Of a stretch of DNA of 64,000 bases, positions 8,491 to 20,934 are shown one piece after another (the first letter of the stretch is position 1; each line of letters starts with the position of its first letter). Position numbers and translations under genes: made by a program. Origin of the DNA: Trichopria drosophilae (taxonomy: Eukaryota; Arthropoda; Insecta; Hymenoptera; Diapriidae); the NCBI GenBank assembly GCA_030407085.1, contig CM059582.1:91190501-91254500 (forward strand), written 5' to 3'. Under the pieces are notes generated by a model that ran no database searches, was not told where the DNA came from, and worked only from the letters and a program-made list of their open reading frames with translations.

Positions 8491-11281
8491 TAATTGATCT
8501 GTGTTTAAAAAAGGTGAATTATCATATAGCCATGCTTTCACCTTAATGAAATCGTCGTTATCTCTTTTGGCTCGAGTAGAACCTCCATCATCATGCATAT
8601 CAGATTTGTGTTGCTCGCTCGTGCCAAAGACGGAAACTTTACAATACTCCTGACAACTCTGAAAAATGTGCATAAAAATCGGCATTGACAAAATCCACTT
8701 TGATATGTCTTCTTCATCAGTCCCTCGACCGTGGGTTAGTCCTCTTTCTGGGTCCTTAAATAACTTCATGAGACTCGTTTCAATAGTCTGGTCTCCAAAG
8801 ATACCACAATAAAATTTAGAAGTTCTTCGTATCGAGAAATTTTCAAAGTACTCTTTATGCTCTAGCACGTCCAATGTTAGCATTTGCTGTACAAATAAAT
8901 GAGCACATTTCGCATATAAATTATGCCCAGCTGTATGAAAAATGGGCAACATTTTAGTCATACAGTTTAAATACTCGTCCCAGTTAGTGCAACGAGCTGC
9001 TTCTATAAATTTTTTTATTAACGTCACTGTTTCAAAATATTGTATCCATAGTCTAGCAGTTGGCATTTCATCAGTATACAATTCTTGTAATTTGTGCTGA
9101 AATTTATTAATTATTGCTTCATATGAAGTTGTACTTAATTCCGGCAAAATATTTTCATGTCCAAGTTTTGCATACAAGGTGGTCATAACATTTTTTTCCT
9201 CCTCAGTAAAATCAACCAAAGAGAAAATTAAATGTGCCAATGCTGCGTGAATTTGTACATGAGCTCGAACTGCTCTAGCGATGGCATGCCCACTTAAAAT
9301 GTGCTTTACGGAGTTTTCTGCATATATTAATAACAATACATCTTTGATTCCACTGCCATCCATGATATATCCCATATTCAACCCATGAAAGACATTAACA
9401 AATGAAACCCTCCTAAAATAGGTATGACCGTCTTTGATCGGTCGTCCGTATTAATTGTAACTATTTCTAATGCCTTCATGTATAAAGGCAAGTCAAAAGT
9501 TACGTAAATGTATTTCAATTTTGCACTCTGTGCTTTTCTATAAGCTAATAATAAAGAAGTATATACGGTGTCTTTATTCGATAGGGGGGCAACAATGAAT
9601 GGCAAACATATGACTCTGCTTTTCTGATAATGTTGCTCCATTGTAAGCTGCTCCATAAAATGATTCCATCCCGTGCTATTGTCTATGTCCGTAAATTTAC
9701 TGTACAGCCACAAAAAGTCACTTTTAGATAATGGAATATTTTGTCTGTATTTATTATCACTTCATTCATATCCTTCTAAAATTTCAAACTGCAGGTCTTC
9801 AAAACGTTTTTCGGGATGCGCTTGAAAGTATTTTATAGATTCAACATCTTTCGTAATAAACGTATGTGATTTCAGTAATGTGTTCAGTTTAATTGATGCT
9901 GAATGCATTGATGCTGAATTGCACTATGAGGAACAATTATTTGAATTCCTTCCATGCAATGGAACGTGTTTAATCCGTCGATGGTACAAACATTGTGATC
10001 AGCGTTATCAAAGGCAAATTGACCGAAACATTGTTGTAAAACAGGTTCTTTCTGAAACTGAATTGCGGAAGCTTGAAATGATAATACATTACCATAAAAT
10101 GCACAAAATCCTAAACTTGATAAAATGTCAATCAAGTTTTTGAACTAAATCTATGGTACAATGTCACAGCAAGACCAAGCTGCAACGGTGCCATTTTTTT
10201 GTGCCAATCATGCATATTTCGTTTCTGGTCAGTTATTAGAATTCGTAAAAAATTAATAATAATTCAGGTATATAATCGTCAAGGTTATTAAAAAATGTGT
10301 CAGCTGGTGGATACATATTAACGTCAAACATTTTCTTGTTCAGTTCATTAATTATTATAGTAGCTGCATTTTTTAATATCTTTGCATGTCCCTCTTCTTC
10401 TGATAAACGATTTGTTTCAGTTACAGACTGTTGAAAATGTTTAATTAATATTCGGTTCCCTGCTTTTCGTCGACATATTATACTTTCCTGTGCGTTATTA
10501 TTAGCGATGAATATGTCTTCAGAGACATGTAATAATAATTGTTTTTTAGCCATTTTACGGTCGGCATAGACACTCCGTCATTTTCCACTTGAAACTGCAA
10601 TAATAAATTATTCAGACTAAATTGGTCTATGCCCGGGTTACTTTGTATCGTATTACATATATATGTAATAACTTTTGAAACAGTGCCATTTCCTGTGTCT
10701 TCATTTTGGCTTGCAGGATTTTCATTTTCCGCGTAAAAATCCATTAAACAATACGAGTGGTAATATATTTTAATTATTATTTCGTCTTTTTCAGGTAAAA
10801 GCCGAAGTAATGCTTCATTTTTGTTACATGCATTTTTGCTTGCAGTTTCTTTGATTTTAATTAACGTTTTCTTCTGAGATAACTCATTAAGTTTTATCCG
10901 TTTATTTGCAGGTTTTTTTGATTCAGCTTTCTTAAATCCTTCTGATGCACATTCTCGTTGACAAAAAATACAATTATTATAATTTACTGGAATATCTTTT
11001 AATTCACTTGATGACCTTAATTTACGTTCAGAAGTTTTTGGTCTATCTGAATTCGTTGCATCAATTTTATTGCTTTCACCCATGTAAGTGAATTTTTTAT
11101 AGCATGTCTTATGCACAGATATAGAACCATCAATTTTATATAACTTTCTTAGCAACGATTCATTGCCTGTACGGTAACAAGAAGTTCGCAATGCTTCGCA
11201 ACCTTTTTTATAAACGGAAACAATTGCACTTTCATCTGTACCAAAAGATTCATCACAAATAGTACAATTATTATCCGACAT
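8491..11281 (-). pseudogene. N-terminal and central part of the same repetitive gene
   Basis: Minus strand, starting with the ATG at 11281. The first block (11281-10478) has Cys pairs suggestive of zinc binding (NNCTICDESF; NNCIFCQREC) and IKIYYHSYCLMDF. Then come TFFNNLDDYIPELL (about 10240) and FAFDNADHNVCTIDGLNTFH (about 9960). The next block (9713-9378) reads IDNSTGWNHFMEQL, VTFDLPLYMKALEIV and GGFHLLMSFMG; after a frameshift (9381-8467) come MDGSGIKDVLLLIYAENSV, GHAIARAVRAH, GLTHGRGT and SVFGTSEQHK. All of these are hallmark strings of the same family as 4780-6293. At least three frameshifts are present. The two halves are colinear once the 6298-8486 insertion is ignored. Confidence 0.6.
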
Positions 11282-12055
11282 TCTGTATAACTGTGTTCCT
11301 GAAAAAATAATATTTTATGAATAATATTTAATTACAAAATAAATGGAAATTAATGGAAGGACATCACATATCTTTCACTGAAATTAGTTCTCGGTAAAAG
11401 TGGATGACACATTAACAATTACAGTGATAAATTTAAACAACTCACTCGATACTACGTGATACTGAAATAGTTGGATGTTTTTTACTTTTGAGTTTTAAGT
11501 ACTGTTGCTAGTTTTATTTTCACACTTCGGCCTGCAAAAATCAATCATTATAATTTAAACGTATTTACATTTGCACATGTATTCAAAAGTACGTTTTTTC
11601 AAATATATTTTATACCGGTCTCAATTTTAATGTAGCAACAGTAGATCGCGTTTCAACTGGAGCCTCTAAATTTCCACATTCACTTCTGAATCCCTGCACA
11701 GAGTTTTCACTTTTAAAACAAATCATAATATTCAAGTACTCGTGAATAAAAACACGTAATACCTTCTAACACTGTCGCTATTTAAACGAATACTTCAAAT
11801 TCCAAATATTTGCCACAATACTTGTTGAAATATACGTCTCTCAGCTGCTGCAATACTGACTTCGTCGTTGGAATGGGGGATCTAAGATATAATGTCCGCT
11901 CATTTGTCTACCTGCTTAGAAGGTCGGGACATCTGCTGGTCGATGGCATAAACGTTCTAATACAAGTATTATTTGTGTGAGTGCCCAAATTAGGCGGCAA
12001 TTCAAACTCGCTTCAATGCAGTAAAAATTCACACACACACACACATATATATATA
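11282..12055. other. AT-rich flank of the repetitive gene, CA/TA microsatellite at the end
   Basis: No coding sequence recognised. This may include the 5' flank of the minus-strand gene. A (CA)n(TA)n run at about 12030-12055 abuts the mariner-type transposon. Confidence 0.4.
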
Positions 12056-12520
12056 CAGGGTGATCCAAAAGTCCCGGAACAGCAAAATATCTCAGCGGGA
12101 GTGCATTTTCGAGGAAAATGTTTCAGACAAAAGTTTCAGGATTTTTCCCTGGCTATTTAATGGCGATATTGAATTTGACCTTGAACATGACCTTGAAGGT
12201 TATTTCAAGGTCAAGTTAATTTTTTTAAATGGGAACCCCTATTTTTTTTCACGGATTCGGAAAGAGCACAAAATTTTACGTCCGAATATACTATGGCCTT
12301 TTTTTTCGGCAAGGTCATTTCAAGGCCAAGCTTAAAACTCCCGGAACAGCGAATTAACTCAGCAAGAGGTCATTTTCGGGTAAAATGTTTTAGACAAAAG
12401 TTTCAGGATTTTTTCCGGGATATTTAATGCTAGCATAAAATTTGACCTTGAAAATTACCTTGAAGATTATTCTCAGGTCAAGATTATTTTTTTTTTTTTA
12501 ATTGGAACCCCGTTTCATTT
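12056..12520. repeat. Left compound TIR of the mariner-type transposon
   Basis: Two related sub-units (12056-12340 and about 12344-12520), each running from CCCGGAACAGC through ACAAAAGTTTCAGGATTTTT to blocks of TGACCTTGA. Inverted counterparts lie at about 14417-15074. Confidence 0.8.
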
Positions 12521-12992
12521 TCTTAACGAAGTTATGAGGATCTTGCGGTATTGAGAGTGGTTAAATTCATTTTGTTCAGTCGATGCTATTATTGGACGAT
12601 CTGCTCTAGGGAGATCCTTTACAGTGCCGTAAACTTCGAAACAATTTATTGTTCTGCCAAAAGTCGATTTAGGAATCAGTTCCTGTCCCTCGCTTGTCCT
12701 CTAATTTTGTAAATAGAATAATAAACTGTTTAAAAAAAGTGTATACATACATCTTACGCAACACTTGTGCAAAGTGAACTTGGGCGCGCGAACAGCGACA
12801 GAGGGCACGAGTCACCAGCGAAGTAAATAAACAACATACATTCACATTGAATTTATACATACGTGTACAGTCTTATAAGGTTACATTTTGGTCTTAACTT
12901 TATCGTTTTGTGAGATACATGGATTTCCTATCTAAACGTATTAAGCATCATTTCAGTAACAAAATACATACGTATATTTCGTACAAAGAGCA

Positions 12993-14075
12993 ATGGCTGC
13001 GCTAAGTGAACGAGAAAGAATAACCATTCTCATGATGAGAGGCTGGGGTGATAACCAGCGATCTTTAGAGAATGTACGAACCTTATTTAACGCATCATTT
13101 AGAGAGGGACGAGAACCGATTTCTCAATCTACTGTTAGCAGAACAATAAATCGTTTTGAAGTTCACGGTACTGTGAAGGATCTCCCAAGAGCAGGTCGTC
13201 CAGTAACAGCATCAACTGAAGAAAATGAGTTGAATGTCGCGCTGTCAATAACGGAAGATCCTCATACTTCCATCAGGAAAGTTAAACAGCAGCACGACTT
13301 ATGTTACGGTACAGTACAACGGATCTTAACTAAAAACTTAAAATTTCACCCATACAAAGTTAGACTCGTACAACAATTGAATGAAGACGATCCTGATAGA
13401 CGCCTACAGTTTGCGGAATTAATGATGAATCGAATAGATGCTGATGCCGGTTTCTTGAATCGCATCGCATTTTCTGATGAAGCTACATTCTTCTTAAATG
13501 GGGCAATCAATAGACATAACATGTCTTATTGGAGTGAAACCAATCCTAATTGGATGGTCGATAGTCGTTCTACTCAATATCCTGAAAAAGTAAACGTATG
13601 GGCAGGTATTATAAACAATGCGGTAGTTGGGCCCTTCTTCATCGAGGGTACCCTTACTGGTCAAAAATACCACGATATGTTGAGGGACGACATCATCCCT
13701 GCTATTCAGGTTATTGTAGGCGAGGATTTCGATCAGACTTGGTTTCAGCAAGATGGTGCAGCACCCCATTATGCAACAGATGTTCGCAATTATTTGAGTG
13801 ATGTATTCGCAGAACGGTGGATAGGTCGAAGGGGTGTAATAGAATGACCACCAAGATCTCCGGATCTTACGCCCCTTGACTATTTTCTATGGGATTATCT
13901 CAAAGATAGAGTGTATCGAACGAAACCGGTGAATATTGAGGAAGTAAAACAATGAATACGGGATGAGATCGCGGCTATAGAACCAGATATGATTAAAAAA
14001 GTCGTATCGACTTTTTATAATCGCTTGGGATATTGCCAAGAAGTTCATGGCAATCACTTTGAGCATAAGCTTTAG
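12993..14075 (+). pseudogene. Mariner/Tc1-family transposase, inactivated by two TGA codons
   Basis: Cuts and pastes the element at TA sites. The amino half has two helix-turn-helix-like segments (around residues 45-57 and 92-113). Catalytic aspartates are visible at FSDEATF (D162) and WFQQDGAAPHYA (D254); the third, in PPRSPDLTPLDYF, follows 36 residues after the second. TGA at 13845-13847 replaces the conserved Trp just before PPRSPDL, and a second TGA is at 13953-13955. The frame then continues to TAG at 14073-14075. The start was chosen at MAALSERERI, which fits the family. It sits centrally in the element. Confidence 0.88.
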
Positions 14076-14138
14076 TAAGATACATAATTTCATCAAAATC
14101 TTAGTATACCCATCTTGCCTTAACTGTCTGGGGACACC

Positions 14139-14180
14139 CACACACACACACGCACACGCACACGCACACGCACACGCACA
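14139..14180. repeat. CACACG/CA microsatellite
   Basis: CA dinucleotides pass into CACACG hexamer repeats inside the transposon, just downstream of the transposase. Confidence 0.9.
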
Positions 14181-14416
14181 GGTGACGGCGAGGGGAACCA
14201 CCTGAACAAAGCACCCCGAAGAGGTGTAAACCCGACCGTGCTACCTCCACGCGGTACATCTTGGGTAATGCTAAAGCCGGCGGTAGCATTGGAAACAATG
14301 TAAAAATGTTACCCATACATACGGTATTTATAAACGTATCGGATGTAAAAAAAAAATGTATATTTTTATCCGGGAACAATGATAATGCATTGCACTCTGG
14401 AAACTCTGGAAACATT

Positions 14417-15074
14417 ACGAAAATGAAACGGGGTTCCAATTAAAAAAAAATAGTCTTGAGCTTAGAATAAGCCTCAAGGTAATTTTCAAGGTTAAATTCA
14501 ATGGTGCCTGTTGCTGAGTTAATTCGCTGTTCCGGGAGTTTTAAGTTTGGCCTTGAAATGACATTGCCGAAAAAAACGGCCATAGCATATTTGGACGTAA
14601 AATTTTGTGCTCTCTCCGAATCCGTGAAAAAAATAGCAGTTTCCATTAAAAAAAACAAACTTGACCTTGAAATAACCTTCAAGGTCAAATTCTGTGCTAC
14701 CATTAAATATCCCAGGAAAAATCCTTAAACTTTTGTCTGAAACAATTTCCAAAGAAATGCACACCCTCTGAGATATTTCGCCGTTACGGGAGTTTTAAGT
14801 TTCACCTTGAAATGACCTTGCCGGAAAAATCGATCATATCATACTCGGACGTAGAATTTCCCGCTCTTTCAGAATCCATGAAAAAAAATAGGGGTTCCCA
14901 TTTAAAAAAATTAACTTGACCTTGAAATAACCTTCAAGGTTATGTTCAAGGTCAAATTCAATATCGCCATTAAATAGTCAGGGAAAAATCCTGAAACTTT
15001 TGTCTGAAACATTTTCCTCGAAAATGCACTCCCGCTGAGATATTTTGCTGTTCCGGGACTTTTGGATCACCCTG
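14417..15074. repeat. Right compound TIR of the mariner-type transposon, about three units
   Basis: Inverted copies of the left TIR: units near 14417-14550, 14550-14790 and 14790-15074, ending GGATCACCCTG. The right end thus has one more sub-unit than the left. Contains several TGACCTTGA/TCAAGGTCA motifs. Confidence 0.75.
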
Positions 15075-15076
15075 TA

Positions 15077-15754
15077 TATATATATATACACGCATACATG
15101 TATAAGTCTTATATCTAGATGTATTACATTATATTAAATAAATCGACTTCAATATTATGTAATTTGATCCCATGTATACAATTTTATCATAAAAAACAGT
15201 GTTCATTATAAAAAATAGCCATCTTCCTAAAAAAGATTTTTTCAAAAAATTAAAAAAATGTTAACACCTTTTTTTACAATTGTTCTTAAAATTTCAGACT
15301 ATATTGCTCATACTCAGCTTAAAGAGCATGAAAAATGAACAATTTAAAAAAAAAAGTCGCTGGCATGTATTGCACAGTAGTTATCAGCCTGACAATTTTA
15401 AAATTCAAACTGGCATTACGGCCATCCTAATCAATATTTTTAATTAAAATTATCATACTTAATTATTACCACAAGAAGTATATTTTTCCGTAATATCATT
15501 AAAATCGATCATAAAAAAAACAGTTACAAAGGAAAAACAAAAAATCATAGTTTTCCGAAGTTTTATTTTTTTTTTTAGGTTAGGTTGCAATTTTTCAAAT
15601 TCTTCATCAGCAGTTGGATAAAAAACTTTTACCAAAAGCTGGTTCATATTGTAGAATCGCATATTTCCTTAACATCAGTTTCGGAAAGCGTTTAAATAGC
15701 GACAAAAATGACGATGGGTAGCATGATATAATCCTCGAAAGGATTTTAAATTCC
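15077..15754. other. AT-rich DNA, nothing recognised
   Basis: Short TA run at the start, then low-complexity AT-rich sequence. The small ORFs here look like chance. Confidence 0.4.
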
Positions 15755-16281
15755 AATCAAACTGAACATACTTTGGCTTCAGAATCTGAGGCATCCGTAT
15801 GGTCTAGACGTCCCGAAACTACCCACTACACCGAGCTAACATCTGAAGAAATCACGGACTTTCCGGAGATGACTGAAAGGGATCTCAAAATATATTTTTT
15901 GGTACCTATCAATTAGGCCAAGCTGTCTCTTATCTAGCAGAGTTAATGAACGAGAGTGATAATATAATTTTGGAGTATATTCACATGAAACCAAACATTA
16001 TTAAAGTATTAATAAGGCCCAGGCATATAAATAGTAAGACCTATAAATGCTATGTCGAGTACAAACCTAATTCAATAGGATATAGCGGTATTCTACCACA
16101 TGCAATTGTGCCAATGGATTACAAACTGTAGGTTCCTGTTCTCACATTGCAGTCAGTCATATATTATCTTAGTAATGCTAGATACAAATAAAAAATTATT
16201 AGACTAGCGAAAATTCTTACGGATTTATTTTCTAGAAAAGACATTGATCCAGTTATAGACGACGATAGCGACGAAGATTAA
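15755..16281 (+). pseudogene. Fragment of a transposon-type protein with a degenerate SWIM-finger region
   Basis: Frame pieces read ELTSEEITDFPEMTERDLKI, then, after a one-base shift near 15900, GTYQLGQAVSYLAELMNES, RPRHINSKTYKCYVEYKPNS and a degraded finger ending SVIYYLSNARY. The end is DLFSRKDIDPVIDDDSDED with TAA at 16279-16281. I associate this pattern with a repetitive SWIM-zinc-finger protein common in insect genomes. The zinc ligands are mutated and a TAG interrupts the finger. The 5' part is missing. Confidence 0.5.
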
Positions 16282-16454
16282 TAATTTTCTAGGTAAATGT
16301 TAAATTGTTAAAAAAATCTTATAATTATTAATTGATGTAATTTTGTCAGATAATAAATCATTATTTTACTATTTTCAGGAAAAATTGAACATATTTATAA
16401 CTTTTTAATAAACGTTATCTTAATTTCTATCAGAAATATTTACTTTCTTTGAAG

Positions 16455-17438
16455 GAATTCTTATTAAAAAACTACATTTTAATATTCCTTTTTACGTTCG
16501 TTATGTGGATGACATACTTTTAGCATTTCCTGATAATAAAGAGGAAGATCTTGAACAATTTTAATAGTTTATCTAAAATTAAAGGTTTTATGAATAGAAT
16601 TTCATTTACAAAAGAAATTGAATTAAATAATAAAATAACATTTTTAGATATATTGGTTATTAGAAAACAGAATGGATTTATCGATACTGACTGGTCTCAT
16701 AAGGTTACTTGGTCAGGTCGTTACCTACATTTTACCTCTAATCATCCGTATCAATATAAAATTAGTGTAATACTAGGACTAATTGATCGAGCTGTTAAAC
16801 TCTCGGAAATAAGATTTAGGGAAAAGAATTTGAACATTGTAAGAAAGAATTTAATGGAAAATGGGTATCCAAAGGATATAATAGAACAATGTATTTATAA
16901 AAAAATACATGAATTTTATAATTCATCTGAAAAGAAATTTACTCAGGAAAAGCCGATACTCAAGACTTCTTCAATTCCTTATGTTAAAGGCGTCACAGAA
17001 AGAATACAGCAACGTTTAAAAAAAGAAAATATTAGACTAGTATCTAAACCGATATATAAAAATATTGGGGGCATAAAGCCGTATAAAGATGCACTTCCAA
17101 CTTTAAAAAAATGCAACGTTGTTTACCAAATATCTTGTTCTTTCTGTGACAAAATCTACATAGGACAAACAGAAAGAAGACTTGAAACTCGCATTAAAGA
17201 ACATGAAAAAAATATTTTGGGTGATGAAAAACAATATACGGGTTTAACTCTTCACCGTATTAAAACTGGACATAATTTTGATTACAAAAATCCAAAAATT
17301 TTAGCCATCGAAAATAATAGTGATAAAAGAAAAGAAATTGAGAACTTTTTTATTAAAAAATTTGAAAATAAAACTGTTAATATACGCTTTGAAAAGTCTA
17401 ATTTACCTGAAATTTATAATTCATTGTTTACCAATTAA
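16455..17438 (+). pseudogene. Penelope-like element: RT C-terminus plus GIY-YIG endonuclease
   Basis: Begins in RT with FYVRYVDDILLAF (YVDD at 16502-16513). A frameshift near 16550 shifts reading to the 295-residue frame. That frame has ITFLDILVIR and WSGRYLHFTSNHP (RT thumb region, typical of Penelope), then a GIY-YIG domain at residues 188-285: CNVVYQISCSFCDKIYIGQ, with R213, H218 and E263 as plausible catalytic residues and a CxxC pair at 196/199. Penelope elements pair a telomerase-like RT with this endonuclease. The 5' half is absent. Confidence 0.88.
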
Positions 17439-17770
17439 TTTGTTTATGCTATATATAGTGCATACATTTTAATATAGGTGAATTAATTTCCCGTTTTAAT
17501 TATTGTCTTTCAAAAGACCTATAAAGAATGTTTGAGTTTGTTTTTTCCTGTATATGAATTCATTTTTTTGCAAAACTCTGCAAAACTTGGATGGGTGGAG
17601 TTTGAGTAACTCTAACATCTTGAGACATTCTTAAAATGAATTCCCCATTTTTCTATATAATTTTTTATTTTTTAATTTAAAAACATTTTATTTCTGAAGA
17701 TGGCATCCACTACAGGGCCGAAACGTCAAATTATTTATTAAAATATATTTTTTTCACTTAATTGTATAGT
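17439..17770 (+). other. 3' tail of the Penelope-like element with a hammerhead-core-like string
   Basis: AT-rich. At 17694-17724 CTGAAGA is followed after 19 bases by GAAAC. This matches the hammerhead core pattern CUGANGA...GAAA, with a short GGC/GCC stem between. Penelope elements are known to carry hammerhead ribozymes, but stem II here is imperfect and I could not place stems I and III. Confidence 0.3.
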
Positions 17771-18936
17771 GACCGTTTCTCACCGAGAATTCACAAATAT
17801 TATTTAACCTAAAATATCATTGAAAAATTCAAGAATTTTTTGTGCCTCGGTTTAGACCCGAAAAATCTGAAAAAATCGGGGTGTTTTCTCACTCGAAAAC
17901 ACACGTTCATGAATTTTTTCAGATTATTTGGATCAAACAGCGGAGCAAGAGAATTTTTTTCTTAAGAAACACGTTTTTTACGATAGGAGCAACGTACACC
18001 CACTTAGCGGGTTGAAAATTTGGTTAAAGTGGTTTTTAAATATTTCCTTTCGAATGGCCAATTCAAAATAAAAATCCAGGCGGGGCAGTTTTTTCCTTCT
18101 TATCCCGCGATACGCTTTCATTATTTTTCTTGCGTAATGGTGATGAATCTCTGTTCTTTTGTCACTCGGATTACACTTCAATCCATACCAGCGCGTCCAA
18201 ACTGACCAACTTTTCCGATCCAATTCTAGGCGCGTTTTTGCTCCCACCGCGTCACACGAGACCCCACCCCTCGTGCAATCAGCCGCGAGCAGGGAAAGTT
18301 GACTACCGGCTCGGTGCAGCGCGGAACTCGCTTCGTTTCAAATATATCCACATAATATTTTCAATGGCGCTTTATTAAATGTGTCGCTTTTATTATAATT
18401 CAACAAAAAATAATAACTGTTCATCTTTCTATGAGGTGTCTGATTATCTGTTATACTAGACGTCCTAATAACATAAATCCGCATTTATTTTCAAAATTGT
18501 ATTTTCGTATGATATAATTTCATGAACACTTTCTTTATAATTTTGATAGATTTTTCATGGCAACAAAAAGTACCTTCAGTACATATATTTTTATCTAAAG
18601 CAGGAATACAGTGAATCATTCTATTAAAATCTATTTTTGGTTTCATGAAATACACAAAATTGACTTTTCTGATATGAATACATAATTTCATACAATATGT
18701 TACTATATGACTTAATTTGCATTAGTTTTATAAACAGAATTTTCAGAATGTGATTTAATTTCAATAATCTTTTCTTCACAATTTTGATTTATTGTTCTTT
18801 TTGTGTCATTATAATGCATGCCCGCATCTGTTTTTCTTGATTAATGTTTATTTTATTAATTTTTATCGTCGAAAAATATGACAAAAGAAGCTTAAAATCT
18901 GTTAAAAAAATTTATTTAAAAAATATCATTATCATA
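17771..18936. other. No recognised feature
   Basis: Mixed GC (18180-18330) and AT-rich sequence. No ORF with recognisable motifs. Confidence 0.4.
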
Positions 18937-19677
18937 CAGGGTCATCGAAAAGTATCGGACCCCCCTAATATCTTCAGTTAGAATGCACTTAGGAGAAAAT
19001 GTCCAATAGCAAAGTTGTATGGTTTCAAGCGGGGAGTAAGATGATGACCTTGACTTTGACCTTGACCATGTCCTTCAAGGTCATTTCAAGGTTAATCTTA
19101 TTTTTTTAAATAGAACCCCCTACATTTTATTGCATATTCTTATAGCTTATCTCGAGAGCTTTCCAAAACACTATAATAAAATATTTTTTTATTAAGTACT
19201 TTTTGAGTTATAAAGGTTTGAAGTTAACAATTTTTTGACACAAAATGTAGAATATCTTGTAAAATATTATTTAGTTTTCAGTAATCATAACCTTAATACT
19301 TTTGTGCGCGGAATAATGAGACCAATTAATTAGTTTAAAGAAAATACATTGCCTTAACTGGTCGGACTCGCAGACCACTTAACAAAGTGTTAACTTCAAA
19401 CCTTTATAACTCAAAAAGTACTTAATAAAAAAATATTTTATTATAGTGTTTTGGAAAGCTCTCGAGATAAGCTATAAGAATATGCAATAAAATATAGGGG
19501 GTTCTATTTAAAAAAATAAGATTGACCTTGAAATGACCTTGAAGGACATGGTCAAGGTCAAAGTCAAGGTCATCATCTTACTCCCCGCTTGAAACCATAC
19601 AACTTTGCTATTGGACATTTTCTCCTAAGTGCATTCTAACTGAAGATATTAGGGGGGTCCGATACTTTTCGATGACC

Positions 19678-19680
<3 letters not shown>
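18937..19680. mobile_element. Foldback element with 293-bp TIRs
   Basis: Starts CAGGGTCATCG, ends CGATGACCCTG, with TA at 18935-18936 and 19681-19682. The arms 18937-19229 and 19388-19680 are both 293 bp and nearly identical; the loop is 158 bp with no coding sequence. Non-autonomous, mariner type. Each arm holds three to five TGACCTTGA-like motifs. Confidence 0.9.

Positions 19681-19740
<60 letters not shown>
19681..19740. repeat. (TA)n microsatellite
   Basis: Thirty TA units abutting the right end of the foldback element. Confidence 0.95.
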
Positions 19741-19744
<4 letters not shown>

Positions 19745-20119
19745 CCTCCGGGAGATCAAAAAGGCATACGCACGGATTCGGTTGGAAAACTTTTACCCGA
19801 TATTTGATTTTGTAAAAGATTTTAAATTTAAATTTTCTTGCTCAATCCATATGCAGAATGAAATGGCCTATATTTTTATCCGTTGAAAACAATTTATAGG
19901 GTTTTTACTTTTCTTAATAAATAAGAAAAACCAAGTTTTTGAAAAGTAACAATTTTCAATGATTTTTCACTTCAACTCGTGGTAACTTGCTCAATTTAAG
20001 AAATTTCTAAAAGTTGGTAAAGTGGTGAAATTCAAATGAGAGAAGAAAATTATTTGAATTAATTTATTTAAAAAGGATATTAGTTTAGATATTATTAGTC
20101 TCTTCTACTCGGGGGTCTC
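19741..20119. other. No recognised feature
   Basis: AT-rich; no motif seen. Confidence 0.4.
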
Positions 20120-20934
20120 CATCGCTGTGATCATATGATTTTCGCTGACGACACACGTTTTTTCTTAAATGTCTTGTTTCAGAGTTTGATACTGCCAGCG
20201 CAAGGTTACATCGGATGTCACTCGTCTCTGCCAATGGGCGAATACCAATGATCTCGTCCTTAACTTAGAAAAAACTAAGGCATTAATTGTGGGCAGTGCT
20301 TTCTATATAAACACCCTTAATATTGATTCGATAACGCCGGTTGTCATTAATGATTCGGATATACCGTGGGTTAAATCAGTGAGGAACTTGGGTCTCGTGT
20401 TCGATGGAACGCACTCGCGGAAGTACCATTTTATACAAATGTCCAACAAAGTTTTCTCCATTCTACGCCAATTACGCAACAACCGGGCTCCACTACCATC
20501 TGATGTTAGGAAAACCCTTGTTTCGTCATTGATATTACCCTATTTCGATTACTGCTGCGCTGTTTATAATGACATTAATGTAACTGAAAAGATCAGGGTG
20601 GATCAAGTTTAATCTACGGCGCGACGAGCATATCACTCCATATCGTAATAAACTAAATTGGCTTACTATCAAATCGCGCAGGTTATACTGCAATGATATA
20701 GCTACCTATAAGATTATTACGACCCACATTCCCATATATCTCTGTGATCGTGACCAGTGGCGTGAAGAATCTTCATCTAGGGCTCTTCGACCCGGCTCTA
20801 TGCAGCAACTACGAGTACCGACACATCTGCTGCGATCTTATTCCAATTCATTTGTTGTCACTTCGAGTCGGCTATGGAATGAACTTCCCATCGAAATCCG
20901 AGTAAGTGGTAATGTTTATTTGCTTCAAAGTAAA

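Larger units (their letters stand above)
12056..15074 (+). mobile_element. Mariner/Tc1-type transposon with long compound TIRs
   Basis: Starts CAGGGTGATCC and ends GGATCACCCTG, flanked by TA on both sides (12054-12055; 15075-15076), the target duplication of the IS630-Tc1-mariner superfamily. Length 3019 bp with one transposase pseudogene. The inverted repeats are unusually long and built from internally repeated units. Confidence 0.9.

Noticed and set aside
13494..14439. Minus-strand frames across the mariner transposase and the CACACG run
   Set aside because: Antisense shadows and microsatellite translation.
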